Shown here piece after piece: positions 18,150-27,076 of a DNA stretch of 64,000 nucleotides (the stretch's first letter is position 1; each line of letters starts with the position of its first letter). The stretch covers positions 1,984,001 through 2,048,000 of the forward strand of contig NZ_CP076544.1 of assembly GCF_018885305.1 (NCBI RefSeq), read 5' to 3'. The notes below the pieces were generated by a model. That model worked only from the letters and a program-made list of their open reading frames with translations. It was not told where the DNA came from and made no database searches. The DNA is from Curtobacterium sp. L6-1 (lineage in GTDB: Bacteria > Actinomycetota > Actinomycetes > Actinomycetales > Microbacteriaceae). Position numbers and translations under genes: made by a program.

Positions 18150-18773
18150 ATGCCACTCGACGTCGACGCCCTGTTGACCCCGCCGACGAACACCGCCGCG
18201 CGGGCGCTCGACGTCGTCCGGACGTGGTCGTCACCGGCCCTCGTGCACCACTGCCTCCGTTCCTGGGTGTGGGCGACGCTGCTCGCGCCCACGATCGACC
18301 TCGAGCCGGACGCGGAGTTGCTGTTCGTGGCGACGATGCTCCACGACCTCGGGGTCGCCCCGCACTTCGACGCGGTCACCGTCCCGTTCGAGGTCGCCGG
18401 CGGAGCAGTGGGCAGCGTCTTCGCCACGGGCGCTGGGTGGCCCGTCGCGCGCGCGACCCGCGTCGCCGAGGTGATCGAGCGGCACATGTGGCTGTCGGTC
18501 GACCCGACGAGGGACGTCGAGGGGCACCTGCTCGAGGTCGCGACGTCCCTCGACGTGTCCGGCGTCGGGATGGAGCGTTGGGACGAGGACGACCTCCGCG
18601 CCGTGACCGCGGCGCTCCCCCGGCAGGGCTTCTTCGACGCATTCGACGGCCTCGTGACGGACCAGGCCGGGCGGAAGCCGGACTCCGCGGCTGCACGCTT
18701 GCACCGCTCCGGGAACGTGCGACTCGGAGGCGAGCGTTGGGCGGGCCTCCTGGCCGGCGGGACCGGAAACTGA
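18150..18773 (+). CDS. HD-domain hydrolase
   Basis: This 207-aa protein has an HD phosphohydrolase fold: His33-His34 on the first helix and His65-Asp66 in TMLHDLG, followed by a further helix with ERHMW. Related small HD proteins include cyanamide hydratase-like enzymes, and the VHHCLRSW segment resembles that group; the reaction is not proven. TAGCGT ends 6 nt before the ATG, the leaderless pattern. Divergent from the cohesin-like gene. Confidence 0.82.
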   Translation: MPLDVDALLTPPTNTAARALDVVRTWSSPALVHHCLRSWVWATLLAPTIDLEPDAELLFVATMLHDLGVAPHFDAVTVPFEVAGGAVGSVFATGAGWPVARATRVAEVIERHMWLSVDPTRDVEGHLLEVATSLDVSGVGMERWDEDDLRAVTAALPRQGFFDAFDGLVTDQAGRKPDSAAARLHRSGNVRLGGERWAGLLAGGTGN

Positions 18774-18782
18774 CGGCGCGAC

Positions 18783-18811
18783 TGGACAGACGGACGACTG
18801 CGGAGTAGTGT
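18783..18811 (+). promoter_or_regulatory. Candidate promoter for the 95-aa orphan gene
   Basis: TGGACA (18783-18788) and TAGTGT (18806-18811) with a 17-bp spacer, right after the HD-domain gene. Initiation near 18818 would leave a 5' leader of about 209 nt. Confidence 0.55.
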
Positions 18812-18817
18812 CCTCAT

Positions 18818-19026
18818 TTGGTGCATTGCAGCGAACCCATCTGACTCGCGCACACCGACCGTCTCGAACCGATCCCCCTGGGTCGCATTCCAGCGAGACC
18901 AACGCTCCCCGACTGGCGAGCATGCACGTCGAATGTCGACGTGCGCGTCCGCGCTCCTGCGGCCGACGAGACCATGGAGTCCGTCCGGCCCCGCGCGACG
19001 CCGAACGACTGAAGAAAGACAGCACC
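18818..19026 (+). promoter_or_regulatory. Long structured 5' leader of the 95-aa orphan gene
   Basis: No coding region was found in this stretch. It contains a perfect 9-bp hairpin GCACGTCGA / TCGACGTGC with a 3-nt loop (18924-18944) and ends with GAAGAAAGACAGCACC before the ATG. The length and structure suggest cis regulation, but no known riboswitch signature was recognised. Confidence 0.4.
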
Positions 19027-19314
19027 ATGACCACGAACGAACACACCATCATCACCGGGACCGCCATCGCGGCGCCCACCGTCTCCCCCGACCGCATCGC
19101 CGAGTTCCCCGTGCGTGAGGACCGCTCGCAGCGCGAGTACCTCGTGCGCATGCCGGCCGACGACCTCGGGCTGTTCCTGACGCCCGGCGTCCGCGTCGCC
19201 GTCGACGGCGAAGCGGGCTGGGTCGTCCCGGGCCGCTCCTGGCGCGGCGAGGCCAGCCGGACCATCCTCCAGGCGCGCGCCGTGCGTGCGCCGGAGCTGG
19301 CGCTGGCGGCCTGA
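19027..19314 (+). CDS. Hypothetical protein (95 aa) with a long leader
   Basis: Starts MTTNEHTIITGTAIAAP and continues with VREDRSQREYLVRMP and VRVAVDGEAGWVVPGRSW. The regular beta strands suggest a small barrel, and the AxVRVAVDGEAG pattern is loosely like an OB fold; this is weak. No signal or membrane segment. GAAAGAC 7 nt upstream may be the ribosome site. Followed by a strong terminator. Confidence 0.65.
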   Translation: MTTNEHTIITGTAIAAPTVSPDRIAEFPVREDRSQREYLVRMPADDLGLFLTPGVRVAVDGEAGWVVPGRSWRGEASRTILQARAVRAPELALAA

Positions 19315-19341
19315 CGCCCGCTCGGGTTCGATCGGACCCGT

Positions 19342-19381
19342 ACGACGAGACGCCGTCCCTTCCGGGGCGGCGTCTCGTCGT
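19342..19381. terminator. Bidirectional terminator hairpin
   Basis: ACGACGAGACGCCG and CGGCGTCTCGTCGT form a 14-bp perfect outer stem with further pairing inside around a TTCC loop. It sits between two convergent small genes. Confidence 0.75.
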
Positions 19382-19475
19382 GGTCGTGGTGGCCTCCGAC
19401 GGACGCTCGCGAGCGTTCGCCGGTGGGCCTCCCGACCGCGTGGCTGGTCGAGCCTACGGCTGGTCGACCGCGCGG

Positions 19476-19808
19476 TCAGTCGTCCTCGGAGGCGCCGAGG
19501 AACGGAGTCCGGCCGTCCGCGTTGACCGGCTCCCGGTCGCCGCACCGTGCCGCCGCGTCGCGGAGACGACGGATGAACGCCGGGTCCTCCGGTTCGAGTT
19601 CGTCGTCCGGCGCCTCCCGGAGGAGCAGTTCGCTCGACGGACCGATGAGCATCCGGGTGCGTTCGAGTGCTCCGTCGTCCCCGACCGAGGGCACCGCGAC
19701 CGTGTCGGTCCTGGTGTTCGCCCCGAGCACGGCGGCGTAGTCCGCGACCGCGTCGGCGATCAGGTCCCCCGTGAGGACGTCCGTGCCGTCGTAGTGGATG
19801 TACTTCAC
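19476..19808 (-). CDS. Hypothetical protein (110 aa)
   Basis: GTG 19808 has GGGAGG 7 nt upstream, a clear start; the frame further upstream is Arg/Ser-rich and unlikely to be translated. The product begins MKYIHYDGTDVLTGDLIADAV, is acidic, and ends in a flexible tail (GASEDD). The first 45 residues look like a small alpha/beta domain. No family recognised. It may bind nucleotides or proteins, but nothing in the sequence shows this. Confidence 0.65.
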   Translation of the reverse strand: MKYIHYDGTDVLTGDLIADAVADYAAVLGANTRTDTVAVPSVGDDGALERTRMLIGPSSELLLREAPDDELEPEDPAFIRRLRDAAARCGDREPVNADGRTPFLGASEDD

Positions 19809-19934
19809 GATGTGCCCTCCCTGGTCCCCACGGTAGGCACCGGGGTTCCGGGAGCGGCACAGGGTGGGTCGGCGAGCGCGGGGACTGGACATCAGCGACC
19901 TACCGGACGTCGCCGACCGCGACACGTCAGCGCT

Positions 19935-20109
19935 TCAGAGCAGCTCGGCCTTCGGGTAGAGGACCCACGGCCGGCACCCGACTCCGGTCAGTGCTCCTCC
20001 GCCACCCGCTCGACCACTTCGTGGTCAGCAGGCGCACGCCGGACATCCGGGCGACGAGGTCGACCCCGGTCTCCACGTGTCCGTTCTCCCAACGAGCGTC
20101 GTAGCGGTA
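19935..20109 (-). pseudogene. Possible remnant of a small gene with two frameshifts
   Basis: Three protein-like pieces follow each other in different minus-strand frames: RYDARWENGHVETGVDLVAR, then DHEVVERVAEEH, then CRPWVLYPKAELL up to a TGA at 19937-19935. Each looks like normal coding sequence, and two single-base changes would join them into one protein of about 60 aa. No start codon is visible. I do not know the parent family. Confidence 0.35.
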
Positions 20110-20180
20110 CTCCCGTTACGACCGTCGGAGCCAGCGCGACGGTGATCTGCCGCCTGCCGCTCGCCGCCCGCCTCCTGGCA

Positions 20181-20555
20181 TCACGCCGTCGGGGGGTCAA
20201 GGCCGGCAGCGCCGCCCAGGACTTCCTCGTCCGTGGCCGTGCCGCCGAACGGGTACTGCACCCAGTGCTCCCGGTCGCCCGACTCGAACAGCTCGACGGC
20301 TCGGGACCGGCAGTGCTGCTCGTCGTTCCGGGAACCGCTGGGGGCGATGCCGAGCGCGTCGCGCAGTCCCGCAGTGTCCACCACGAACGAGGTTCCTGCG
20401 CCGCTCGACACCTCCCACGTGGTGACGCCGGCGGTGAACAGGAACCGGCGCTCCGGTCGTCCTGCGACGCGGAAGTACCGCGTGCCCAGTGGGCCCGGCT
20501 CCGGAGCTGCTGGGGGTCCTGCTGCGTCCTCGCCCTGCATCTCGCGGTGATCCAT
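20181..20555 (-). CDS. Hypothetical protein (124 aa)
   Basis: Composition is balanced (several Trp, Phe and Tyr residues), with strand-rich stretches FLFTAGVTTWEVSSG and EHWVQYPFGG, so it is probably real. The N-terminal 25 residues are flexible and acidic. GAGGGAC upstream of ATG 20555 may be the ribosome site. No signal peptide, membrane segment or recognised motif. It lies in the least gene-dense part of the window; 20556-20754 holds no supported gene. Confidence 0.5.
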   Translation of the reverse strand: MDHREMQGEDAAGPPAAPEPGPLGTRYFRVAGRPERRFLFTAGVTTWEVSSGAGTSFVVDTAGLRDALGIAPSGSRNDEQHCRSRAVELFESGDREHWVQYPFGGTATDEEVLGGAAGLDPPTA

Positions 20556-20754
20556 CCGTCCCTCGTTCGCCCGGAGCTGTGCCCGCTCGTCGACCGACGT
20601 GGGCAGGTGGTCCTCTGCCGGATCGTGGACCCGGGACGGTAGCGCCTGTTGCTTCCCCGGGCCGGGTTTCCGACCCGCTGCGCATCGCGCACGACGGGTC
20701 CACCGTACCCACCGGTGGCGACGAGCACCACGGGAACGGGCAGGACAACGGACC

Positions 20755-21828
20755 TCAGTTGTTGAAGCGGAACTCCACCACGTCGCCGTCCTGCATGACG
20801 TAGTCCTTGCCCTCGATGCGGGCCTTCCCCTGCGCGCGGGCCTCGGCGATGGAGCCGGTCGCGACGAGGTCGTCGAACGAGATGACCTCGGCCTTGATGA
20901 AGCCCTTCTCGAAGTCCGTGTGGATGACGCCCGCGGCCTGGGGAGCCTTCCACCCCTTGCCGATCGTCCACGCGCGGGACTCCTTTGGACCGGCGGTCAG
21001 GTACGTCTGCAGCCCGAGCGTCTCGAACCCGATGCGGGCGAGCTGGTCGAGGCCGGACTCCGTCTGGCCGGTGGACTCGAGGAGCTCCGCGGCGTCCGCC
21101 GGGTCGAGGTCGATGAGCTCGGACTCCACCTGGGCGTCGAGGAACACCGCGTTCGCCGGGGCGACGAGTGCAGCGAGCTCGGCCTTGCGGGCCTCGTCGG
21201 TCAGGATGGCCTCGTCGACGTTGAACACGAAGATGAAGGGCTTGGCGCTGAGCAGCCCGAGCTCCTTGATCGGCTCGAGGTCGACCGTGCTCGCGGAGAG
21301 CAGGACGCCCTTCTCGAGCTCGGCCTTCGCGGCGTTCGCCGCCTCGAGGACGGCGGGCTCGGCCTGCTTCAGCTTGAGCATCTTCTCGTACCGCGGGAGC
21401 GCCTTGTCGATGGTCTCCATGTCGGCGAGGATCAGCTCGGTGTTGATGACCTCGAGGTCGTCCTTCGGGGAGACCTTGTTCGCCACGTGCACGACGTCGT
21501 CGTCGGTGAAGCCGCGGACGACCTGCGCGATGGCGTCGGCCTCGCGGATGTTGGCGAGGAACTTGTTGCCGAGCCCCTCACCCTCGCTCGCGCCCTTGAC
21601 GATGCCGGCGATGTCGACGAACGACACCGGCGCGGGCACGGTCTTCTCGGAGTGGAACAGCTCCGCCAGCTGGTCGAGCCGCGGATCGGGCAGGTTCACC
21701 ACGCCGACGTTCGGCTCGATCGTCGCGAACGGGTAGTTCGCCGCGAGCACCTGGTTCTTCGTCAGGGCGTTGAACAGGGTCGACTTGCCGACGTTGGGGA
21801 GACCGACGATTCCGATGGTGAGAGCCAC
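20755..21828 (-). CDS. ychF: Ribosome-binding ATPase YchF (Obg-like)
   Basis: This 357-aa P-loop protein has G1 motif GLPNVGKST (residues 9-17), Switch region NYPFATIEPNVG, G3 DIAGIVKGAS and the atypical G4 NVDE (instead of NKxD) that lets YchF bind ATP. A coiled-coil insert (EKMLKLKQAEP) and a C-terminal TGS domain (FNNN end, GDVVEFRF) complete the family pattern. It binds ribosomes and is linked to stress and translation control. The GTG start follows TAGGCT by 8 nt, nearly leaderless. Confidence 0.97.
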   Translation of the reverse strand: MALTIGIVGLPNVGKSTLFNALTKNQVLAANYPFATIEPNVGVVNLPDPRLDQLAELFHSEKTVPAPVSFVDIAGIVKGASEGEGLGNKFLANIREADAIAQVVRGFTDDDVVHVANKVSPKDDLEVINTELILADMETIDKALPRYEKMLKLKQAEPAVLEAANAAKAELEKGVLLSASTVDLEPIKELGLLSAKPFIFVFNVDEAILTDEARKAELAALVAPANAVFLDAQVESELIDLDPADAAELLESTGQTESGLDQLARIGFETLGLQTYLTAGPKESRAWTIGKGWKAPQAAGVIHTDFEKGFIKAEVISFDDLVATGSIAEARAQGKARIEGKDYVMQDGDVVEFRFNN

Positions 21829-21982
21829 GGGAGCACAGCCTACCGGCGGCAGCCCGCCGGAGCCGACCCGCGCCTCCAGGCCGCTGCTCAGCCGCCGCCC
21901 GAGGCGGGGCCCTGGTGATCAGCGAGACGACCGTGCTCACGAGCCCGCGGGACCCGGCGAGCACCCCACGGCGGTCGCGACG

Positions 21983-22555
21983 CTACTGCCGCCGGCCCCC
22001 GCCGACGAGGTCGGCGACCCGCGCGGAGACGGCCTCCAGCACCTCGGCCTGGAGGCGCTGGGACCGGCGCCAGTCACCGGTCACCTCGAGCGCGTGGCCG
22101 GCACCGTCGACGGTCCGGAGGCGCGCCCGCGTCCCCGGGACACGGTCCGGGCGCCACATCGGATCGGCCGACCCGCCGACGGCCAGGTGGGTGTCATCGG
22201 CTGCGGCGAGCGCGTCGCGGACCGCGTCCTCGGTGAGCACCGGAGTGAGCCAGATGCCCGGGATGCCCTCGGCGACCGCCCACGGGAGTGCGGAGCACCC
22301 GAAGGACTTGGCGACCACGAGGTCCGGGCGACGTCCGGCGAGCGCCGACCCGACGTGTCCGAGGACGAAGCCGACCGGGTCTGCGTGGCCCGCCTCGTCG
22401 ACCGTCCACCGTGGCGCGACGACCGTGCAGCCGGCCTGTCGGGCGATCGCGTCCGTCCACCAGAGCAGTGGCGCCTGCTGCCCGTAGCCCACACCGGCGA
22501 GCACGAGGACGAGGGGGCTGCGCTCGGGTCCGCTCTCCATCGTCCGAGTCTGCAT
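21983..22555 (-). CDS. Alpha/beta hydrolase-like protein
   Basis: A 190-aa alpha/beta-hydrolase fold: PLVLVLAGVGYG (oxyanion strand), nucleophile elbow AKSFGCSALP (KSFGC, Ser within G-x-S-x-G-like geometry), PVLTEDAVRDAL, VGGSADPMW (Asp) and VDGAGHALE (His). It is smaller than most lipases and resembles dienelactone-hydrolase-like or YdeN-like proteins. The start is unclear: ATG 22555, or ATG 22540 with CAGACT 6 nt upstream. Substrate unknown. Divergent from the exonuclease gene. Confidence 0.75.
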   Translation of the reverse strand: MQTRTMESGPERSPLVLVLAGVGYGQQAPLLWWTDAIARQAGCTVVAPRWTVDEAGHADPVGFVLGHVGSALAGRRPDLVVAKSFGCSALPWAVAEGIPGIWLTPVLTEDAVRDALAAADDTHLAVGGSADPMWRPDRVPGTRARLRTVDGAGHALEVTGDWRRSQRLQAEVLEAVSARVADLVGGGRRQ

Positions 22556-22627
22556 CGAACCGGTGTCGGACGCACCACGCCGGACGCGATTCCGGTGATG
22601 TCGGTTCCCCGTGCGACGATCGGGGGC

Positions 22628-23263
22628 GTGTTGAACTTCACCGCGATCGACTTCGAGACCGCGAACAACTCGCCCGCCAGCGCGTGTTCGGTCGGACTCG
22701 TGAAGGTGCGCGGCGGCCGTGTCGTCGAGCGGGCCTCCTGGTTCATCCGACCGCCGGCCGGGCACGATGCGTTCCTCGAGTGGAACACCCGCATCCACGG
22801 GATCGTCGAGACGGACGTCACGCACGCGAAGTCGTGGGAGCAGCAGTACCCGGACCTGGTCGCGTTCGCCGACGGGGACGTGCTCGTCGCCCACAACGCC
22901 CGCTTCGACATGGGCGTCATCGCCGGAGGGTGCGCGGCGACGGGCATCGAGATCGGCGAGCACCACTCGATGTGCTCGCTGCAGGTGGCCCGGAAGACGT
23001 ACACGCTCGACTCCTACCGACTGCCCGTCGCGGCGCAGGCTGCGGGCTTCTCCGGGTTCCAGCACCACGACGCCGCAGCCGATGCCGAGGCCTGCGCGGC
23101 GATCGTCGTGCATGCGGCGGGGTTCCACGGCGTCCCGACGGTCGAGGCCCTCGGCGCGGTGACCCGGGTGACGATCAACCCCGTCCGCGCGCGGGTCGAG
23201 AAGCCGAGGTCGGCGACACCGCAGCCGCGCCTGTCACGTCGGCCGATGGTGTTCTCGGACTGA
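22628..23263 (+). CDS. DnaQ-like 3'-5' exonuclease
   Basis: A 211-aa DEDD-family exonuclease. Motif Exo I is FTAIDFETAN (Asp8, Glu10), Exo II HNARFDMGV, and Exo III HHDAAADAEA. This form, often annotated as DNA polymerase III epsilon-like, trims 3' ends in repair or RNA processing; it lacks the polymerase-binding region of the true epsilon subunit. The GTG start is 7 nt after GACGAT, a weak -10. After residue 165 there is a basic tail (RARVEKPRS) of unknown role. Confidence 0.88.
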   Translation: MLNFTAIDFETANNSPASACSVGLVKVRGGRVVERASWFIRPPAGHDAFLEWNTRIHGIVETDVTHAKSWEQQYPDLVAFADGDVLVAHNARFDMGVIAGGCAATGIEIGEHHSMCSLQVARKTYTLDSYRLPVAAQAAGFSGFQHHDAAADAEACAAIVVHAAGFHGVPTVEALGAVTRVTINPVRARVEKPRSATPQPRLSRRPMVFSD

Positions 23264-23359
23264 GGCCCGCGGCGCTCCGCCCGTCTGCGGGCCGGCGTCC
23301 GTCGCCGCGTCGGTCCGGCCGGGAGGCGCGCTGTCGGTGGCCCCTGCCAGGGTCGCGTC

Positions 23360-24619
23360 ATGCAGATCCTCGCCCTGGTCATCGGCCTCGTCCTCGGTGC
23401 CCTCGTCGGTGCCGTCGTCGCGTGGTCGCTCGCGAAGTCCCGCGCCGGTGTCGACGCGGCGGTTGCCCACGCGACGGCGGACGCCCTCCGCGCACAGCTC
23501 GAGGAGTCCCGGCACGACGCCGACGACCGACTCGACGCGCAGGACACGCAGTACCGCCGCCAGGTCGACTCGCTCGAACGCCGGGCAGCGGAGCTGGAGC
23601 ACCTCGTGCAGCGGTTGCACGGGGCGGAGTCCGCACGGGCGCAGGACGAGTCGAAGGTGCTCACGGCCCTGAGCCCGGTCGCCGACACGCTGCAGGTGAT
23701 GCGCGAGAAGATCGCCGAGCTCGAGCGCTCCCGGAGCGAGCAGTACGGCGCACTCTCGGCACAGCTCCGGTCGGCCGCCGAGTCCGAGGAACGCCTGCGC
23801 GCGACGGCCGAGACGCTCGCCGGCGCCCTGTCGTCGAACAGCACCCGCGGCGTCTGGGGCGAGACGCAGTTGCGGAACGTCGTCGAGGCCGCCGGGCTGC
23901 TCGAACGGGTCGACTTCGACGTCCAGTCCTCGGTGACCACCTCGGCCGGCGCCGCCCGACCGGACATGATCGTGCACCTGCCCGGCGGGAAGTCCATCGC
24001 CGTCGATGCCAAGGTGCCCTTCGCCGCCTACCTGCAGGCGTCCGAGATCCCCGCGAGCGCCATCGGGGCCGAGGCCGCCCGCCGCGACGACCTCATGGCG
24101 CAGCACGTCAAGGCACTCCGGGCCCACGTCGACGCCCTCGCCGCGCGGGAGTACTGGTCCGGCTACGATGCCTCGCCCGAGCTGACCGTGGCGTTCATCC
24201 CCTCCGAGTCCCTCATCGCGAGCGCGCTGGCGGCGGACCCGGGGCTGCTCGACCACGCGTTCCGGAAGCGCGTCGCCCTGGCCTCGCCGGTGACGCTGTG
24301 GTCGGTGCTCAAGACGGTGGCGTTCTCGTGGCAGCAGGACGTCGTCACGCAGGAGGCCCGTGAGCTCTTCCGGGTCTCCCGCGAGCTGCACGGACGCCTG
24401 TCGACGATGGCGACGCACGTGGACAAGCTCGGCCGGTCGATCCGGGGCAGCGTCGTCGACTACAACCGCTTCGTGGGGTCGCTCGAGCGGCAGGTGCTCC
24501 CGAGCGCCCGGCGGCTGTCGCTGCTCGACGAGTCGAAGGTCATCGCGGACCCGGCGTCGATCGAGGACGAGCCGCGACTGCTCACGGCGCCGGAGCTCGT
24601 CGCGGCGACCGAGGACTGA
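23360..24619 (+). CDS. rmuC: DNA recombination protein RmuC
   Basis: A 419-aa protein with an N-terminal membrane anchor (MQILALVIGLVLGALVGAVV), a coiled coil (about 35-150, EESRHDADDRLDAQ) and the RmuC nuclease-like domain (RGVWGETQLRNVVEAAGLL; DMIVHLPGGKSIAVDAKVP; FIPSESLI). RmuC limits rearrangements at inverted repeats; the nuclease assignment comes from family fold similarity. It is followed by a terminator and the convergent glpX. Confidence 0.95.
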   Translation: MQILALVIGLVLGALVGAVVAWSLAKSRAGVDAAVAHATADALRAQLEESRHDADDRLDAQDTQYRRQVDSLERRAAELEHLVQRLHGAESARAQDESKVLTALSPVADTLQVMREKIAELERSRSEQYGALSAQLRSAAESEERLRATAETLAGALSSNSTRGVWGETQLRNVVEAAGLLERVDFDVQSSVTTSAGAARPDMIVHLPGGKSIAVDAKVPFAAYLQASEIPASAIGAEAARRDDLMAQHVKALRAHVDALAAREYWSGYDASPELTVAFIPSESLIASALAADPGLLDHAFRKRVALASPVTLWSVLKTVAFSWQQDVVTQEARELFRVSRELHGRLSTMATHVDKLGRSIRGSVVDYNRFVGSLERQVLPSARRLSLLDESKVIADPASIEDEPRLLTAPELVAATED

Positions 24620-24686
24620 CCGCGGCGCGTGCCGCGCGACGGTGGCGCGGACCGCACCGGGTCCGCGGTCCGCGGTGGTCCTGGAC

Positions 24687-24739
24687 GACGAGAACCCGCT
24701 CGCACCACGGGGCGTCCGTGGTCTGAGCGGGTTCTCGTC
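24687..24739. terminator. Bidirectional terminator between rmuC and glpX
   Basis: A 15-bp perfect outer stem (GACGAGAACCCGCTC with its complement at 24725-24739) encloses a second small hairpin CCACGG/CCGTGG. No T-run. Confidence 0.7.
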
Positions 24740-24777
24740 GAGCGGCGCCGATCGGCGCAGGCGTCAACGCGTGGGGA

Positions 24778-25767
24778 TCAGAACCACTTCTCGGCGCGGT
24801 GGTCGGCCTGGATGCGGCGGATCGTGTTCGAGCGGGACCGCAGCACGAGCGAGTCGGTGTGGATGACCCCGCGCGAGCGGCGGACACCGTCCACCAGGAC
24901 GCCGTCGGTGACACCGGTCGCGACGAAGAACGTGTTGTCGCCCGTGACCAGGTCGTCCTGGTCGAGGACCTTGTCGAGGTCGTGCCCGGCGGCGATGGCG
25001 CGCTCGCGCTCCTCGTCGTCCTTCGGCTGGAGCTTGCCCAGGATCACGCCGTCGAGCGCCTTGATCGCGCACGCCGTGATGATGCCCTCCGGGGTGCCAC
25101 CCACGCCGACGCACATGTCGATGTTCGACCCGGGCAGCGCGGCCGCGATGCCACCGGCCACGTCACCGTCGAGCAGCAGCCGCGTGCCGGCACCCGTGGC
25201 ACGGATCTGGCGGATGAGCTCGTCGTGACGAGGACGATCGAGCACGGCGACGACCATGTCCTCGAGGTCCTTGCCCTTCGCCTTCGCGAGCGCACGGATG
25301 TTCTCGCCGATCGGCTTCTCGAGGTCGAGGACCCCGCGGCCCTCGGGCCCGGCGGCGATCTTGTCCATGTAGAACACGGCCGACGGGTCGTACATCGACC
25401 CGCGGTCGGACACGGCCATGACCGAGATGGCGTTCTGGCGGCCGGCGGCGGTCAGCGAGGTGCCGTCGATCGGGTCCACCGCGATGTCGCAGGCCGGGCC
25501 GTGCCCGTTGCCGACGTGCTCGCCGTTGTAGAGCATCGGGGCGTTGTCCTTCTCGCCCTCGCCGATGACGACCACGCCGTCGAAGTTGACCGTGCCGAGG
25601 AACTTGCGCATCGCGTCGACCGCGGCGCCGTCGGCGAGGTTCTTCTCACCACGACCCACCCACGGCTGGGCACGGATCGCGGCGGCCTCCGTCGCACGCA
25701 CGAGCTCGAGCGCCAGGTTGCGGTCGGGCTGGAGGAACAGGGAGCCGGTCTCAGTGGTGGGAGTCAC
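24778..25767 (-). CDS. glpX: Fructose-1,6-bisphosphatase class II
   Basis: The 329-aa GlpX enzyme of gluconeogenesis, the only FBPase type in most actinobacteria. Metal and substrate motifs are [26 protein letters not shown] and DGDVAGGI. The GTG start is 7 nt after TAGGCT (leaderless pattern). It lies back-to-back with fbaA, 154 bp apart, so the two opposing sugar-phosphate steps share one promoter region. It ends with ADHRAEKWF near a terminator. Confidence 0.97.
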   Translation of the reverse strand: MTPTTETGSLFLQPDRNLALELVRATEAAAIRAQPWVGRGEKNLADGAAVDAMRKFLGTVNFDGVVVIGEGEKDNAPMLYNGEHVGNGHGPACDIAVDPIDGTSLTAAGRQNAISVMAVSDRGSMYDPSAVFYMDKIAAGPEGRGVLDLEKPIGENIRALAKAKGKDLEDMVVAVLDRPRHDELIRQIRATGAGTRLLLDGDVAGGIAAALPGSNIDMCVGVGGTPEGIITACAIKALDGVILGKLQPKDDEERERAIAAGHDLDKVLDQDDLVTGDNTFFVATGVTDGVLVDGVRRSRGVIHTDSLVLRSRSNTIRRIQADHRAEKWF

Positions 25768-25921
25768 AGCCCCGAGCCTACCGAGCCGCGCCCCTCCGCC
25801 CTCCCCGCGCGGACGGATGTGCAGGACGCCACTCCTCCACAGGTGGCGTCACACCCACCCCGCGCCAACCCCGTCCTGACTAGCATCGGCGAGGACATCA
25901 CCGAAGTCGAAGGAGATCCCA

Positions 25922-26950
25922 GTGCCCATCGCAACGCCGGAACAGTACGCCGAGATGATCGACCGCGCGAAGGCCGGGAAGTTCGCGTACCCCGCGGTCA
26001 ACGTGTCGTCGTCCCAGACCATCAACGCGGTCCTGCAGGGCCTGACCGAAGCCGGGTCGGACGGGATCATCCAGGTCACCACCGGCGGGGCGGACTACTT
26101 CGCCGGGCAGACCGTCAAGAACCGCGCCGCCGGGGCCCTCGCCATGGCGGCGTTCGCGCACGAGGTCGCGAAGAACTACCCGATCACGGTCGCGCTCCAC
26201 ACCGACCACTGCCCGAAGGACGCCCTCGACGGCTTCGTCCTCCCGCTCATCGCCGCGAGCGAGGAAGAGGTCCGTCAGGGTCGCAACCCGATCTTCCAGT
26301 CGCACATGTGGGACGGGTCGGCCGTGCCCCTCGACGAGAACATCGAGATCGCGAAGACCATGATCGAGAAGACGCGCAACATCAACGCGATCCTCGAGGT
26401 CGAGATCGGTGTCGTCGGCGGCGAAGAGGACGGCGTGCAGCACGAGGGTACGAACGACGCCCTGTACACGACCGCGAACGACGTCGAGCGTGTCGTCGAG
26501 GCACTCGGCATGGGCGACCAGGGGCGGTGGATCGCGGCCCTGACCTTCGGCAACGTGCACGGCGTGTACAAGCCGGGCAACGTGAAGCTCCGTCCCGAGC
26601 TCCTCGGCGAGATCCAGGACGCCATCGCGCAGAAGCACGGCACCGGCCAGAACCCGCTCGACCTCGTCTTCCACGGGGGCTCCGGCTCGACCGACGACGA
26701 GATCCACGAAGCCGTCCGCAACGGTGTCATCAAGATGAACATCGACACGGACACGCAGTACGCGTTCACCCGGTCGATCGCGGGTTCGATGTTCTCCAAC
26801 TACGAAGGCGTCCTGAAGATCGACGGCGAGGTCGGCAACAAGAAGCAGTACGACCCGCGTGCCTGGGGCAAGGTCGCCGAGTCCGCCATGGCGGCGCGCG
26901 TCGTCGAGGCGACGAAGGTCCTCGGCTCCGCGGGGCAGTCCCAGAGCTGA
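25922..26950 (+). CDS. fbaA: Fructose-bisphosphate aldolase class II
   Basis: A 342-aa zinc aldolase of glycolysis and gluconeogenesis: it splits fructose 1,6-bisphosphate into DHAP and glyceraldehyde 3-phosphate. Zinc and catalytic residues appear in HTDHCPKDAL, LEVEIGVVGGEEDG and FHGGSGSTDDEI. The start is GTG 25922 with GAAGGAGATC upstream. TAGCAT at 25880-25885 could be a -10, giving a short leader. Strong terminator after it. Confidence 0.97.
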   Translation: MPIATPEQYAEMIDRAKAGKFAYPAVNVSSSQTINAVLQGLTEAGSDGIIQVTTGGADYFAGQTVKNRAAGALAMAAFAHEVAKNYPITVALHTDHCPKDALDGFVLPLIAASEEEVRQGRNPIFQSHMWDGSAVPLDENIEIAKTMIEKTRNINAILEVEIGVVGGEEDGVQHEGTNDALYTTANDVERVVEALGMGDQGRWIAALTFGNVHGVYKPGNVKLRPELLGEIQDAIAQKHGTGQNPLDLVFHGGSGSTDDEIHEAVRNGVIKMNIDTDTQYAFTRSIAGSMFSNYEGVLKIDGEVGNKKQYDPRAWGKVAESAMAARVVEATKVLGSAGQSQS

Positions 26951-26981
26951 CCGGTCCGACACACCCGGTACCTTCCGGGAG

Positions 26982-27016
26982 GCACGGGGGCGCGTCCGAC
27001 GGACGCGCCCCCGTGC
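26982..27016 (+). terminator. Terminator after fbaA
   Basis: GCACGGGGGCGCGTCC and its complement form a 16-bp perfect stem with a 3-nt loop (GAC), about 31 nt after the stop codon. No T-run. Confidence 0.8.
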
Positions 27017-27076
27017 GCCGCCGTGGCGGGTGTGGCCCCGAAGCCCGACGCGCGGGGACCGTGCCACGATGGACGG

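Noticed and set aside
20556..20754. A small gene upstream of 20555
   Set aside because: Minus-strand frames are Pro/Arg/Gly-rich without a ribosome site or -10 pattern; I see nothing supportable there.
19988..20971. A 327-codon minus-strand gene overlapping the ychF end
   Set aside because: It overlaps ychF and a better small gene (20181-20555), and has Arg/Gly-rich composition; only its last 12 codons resemble coding sequence.
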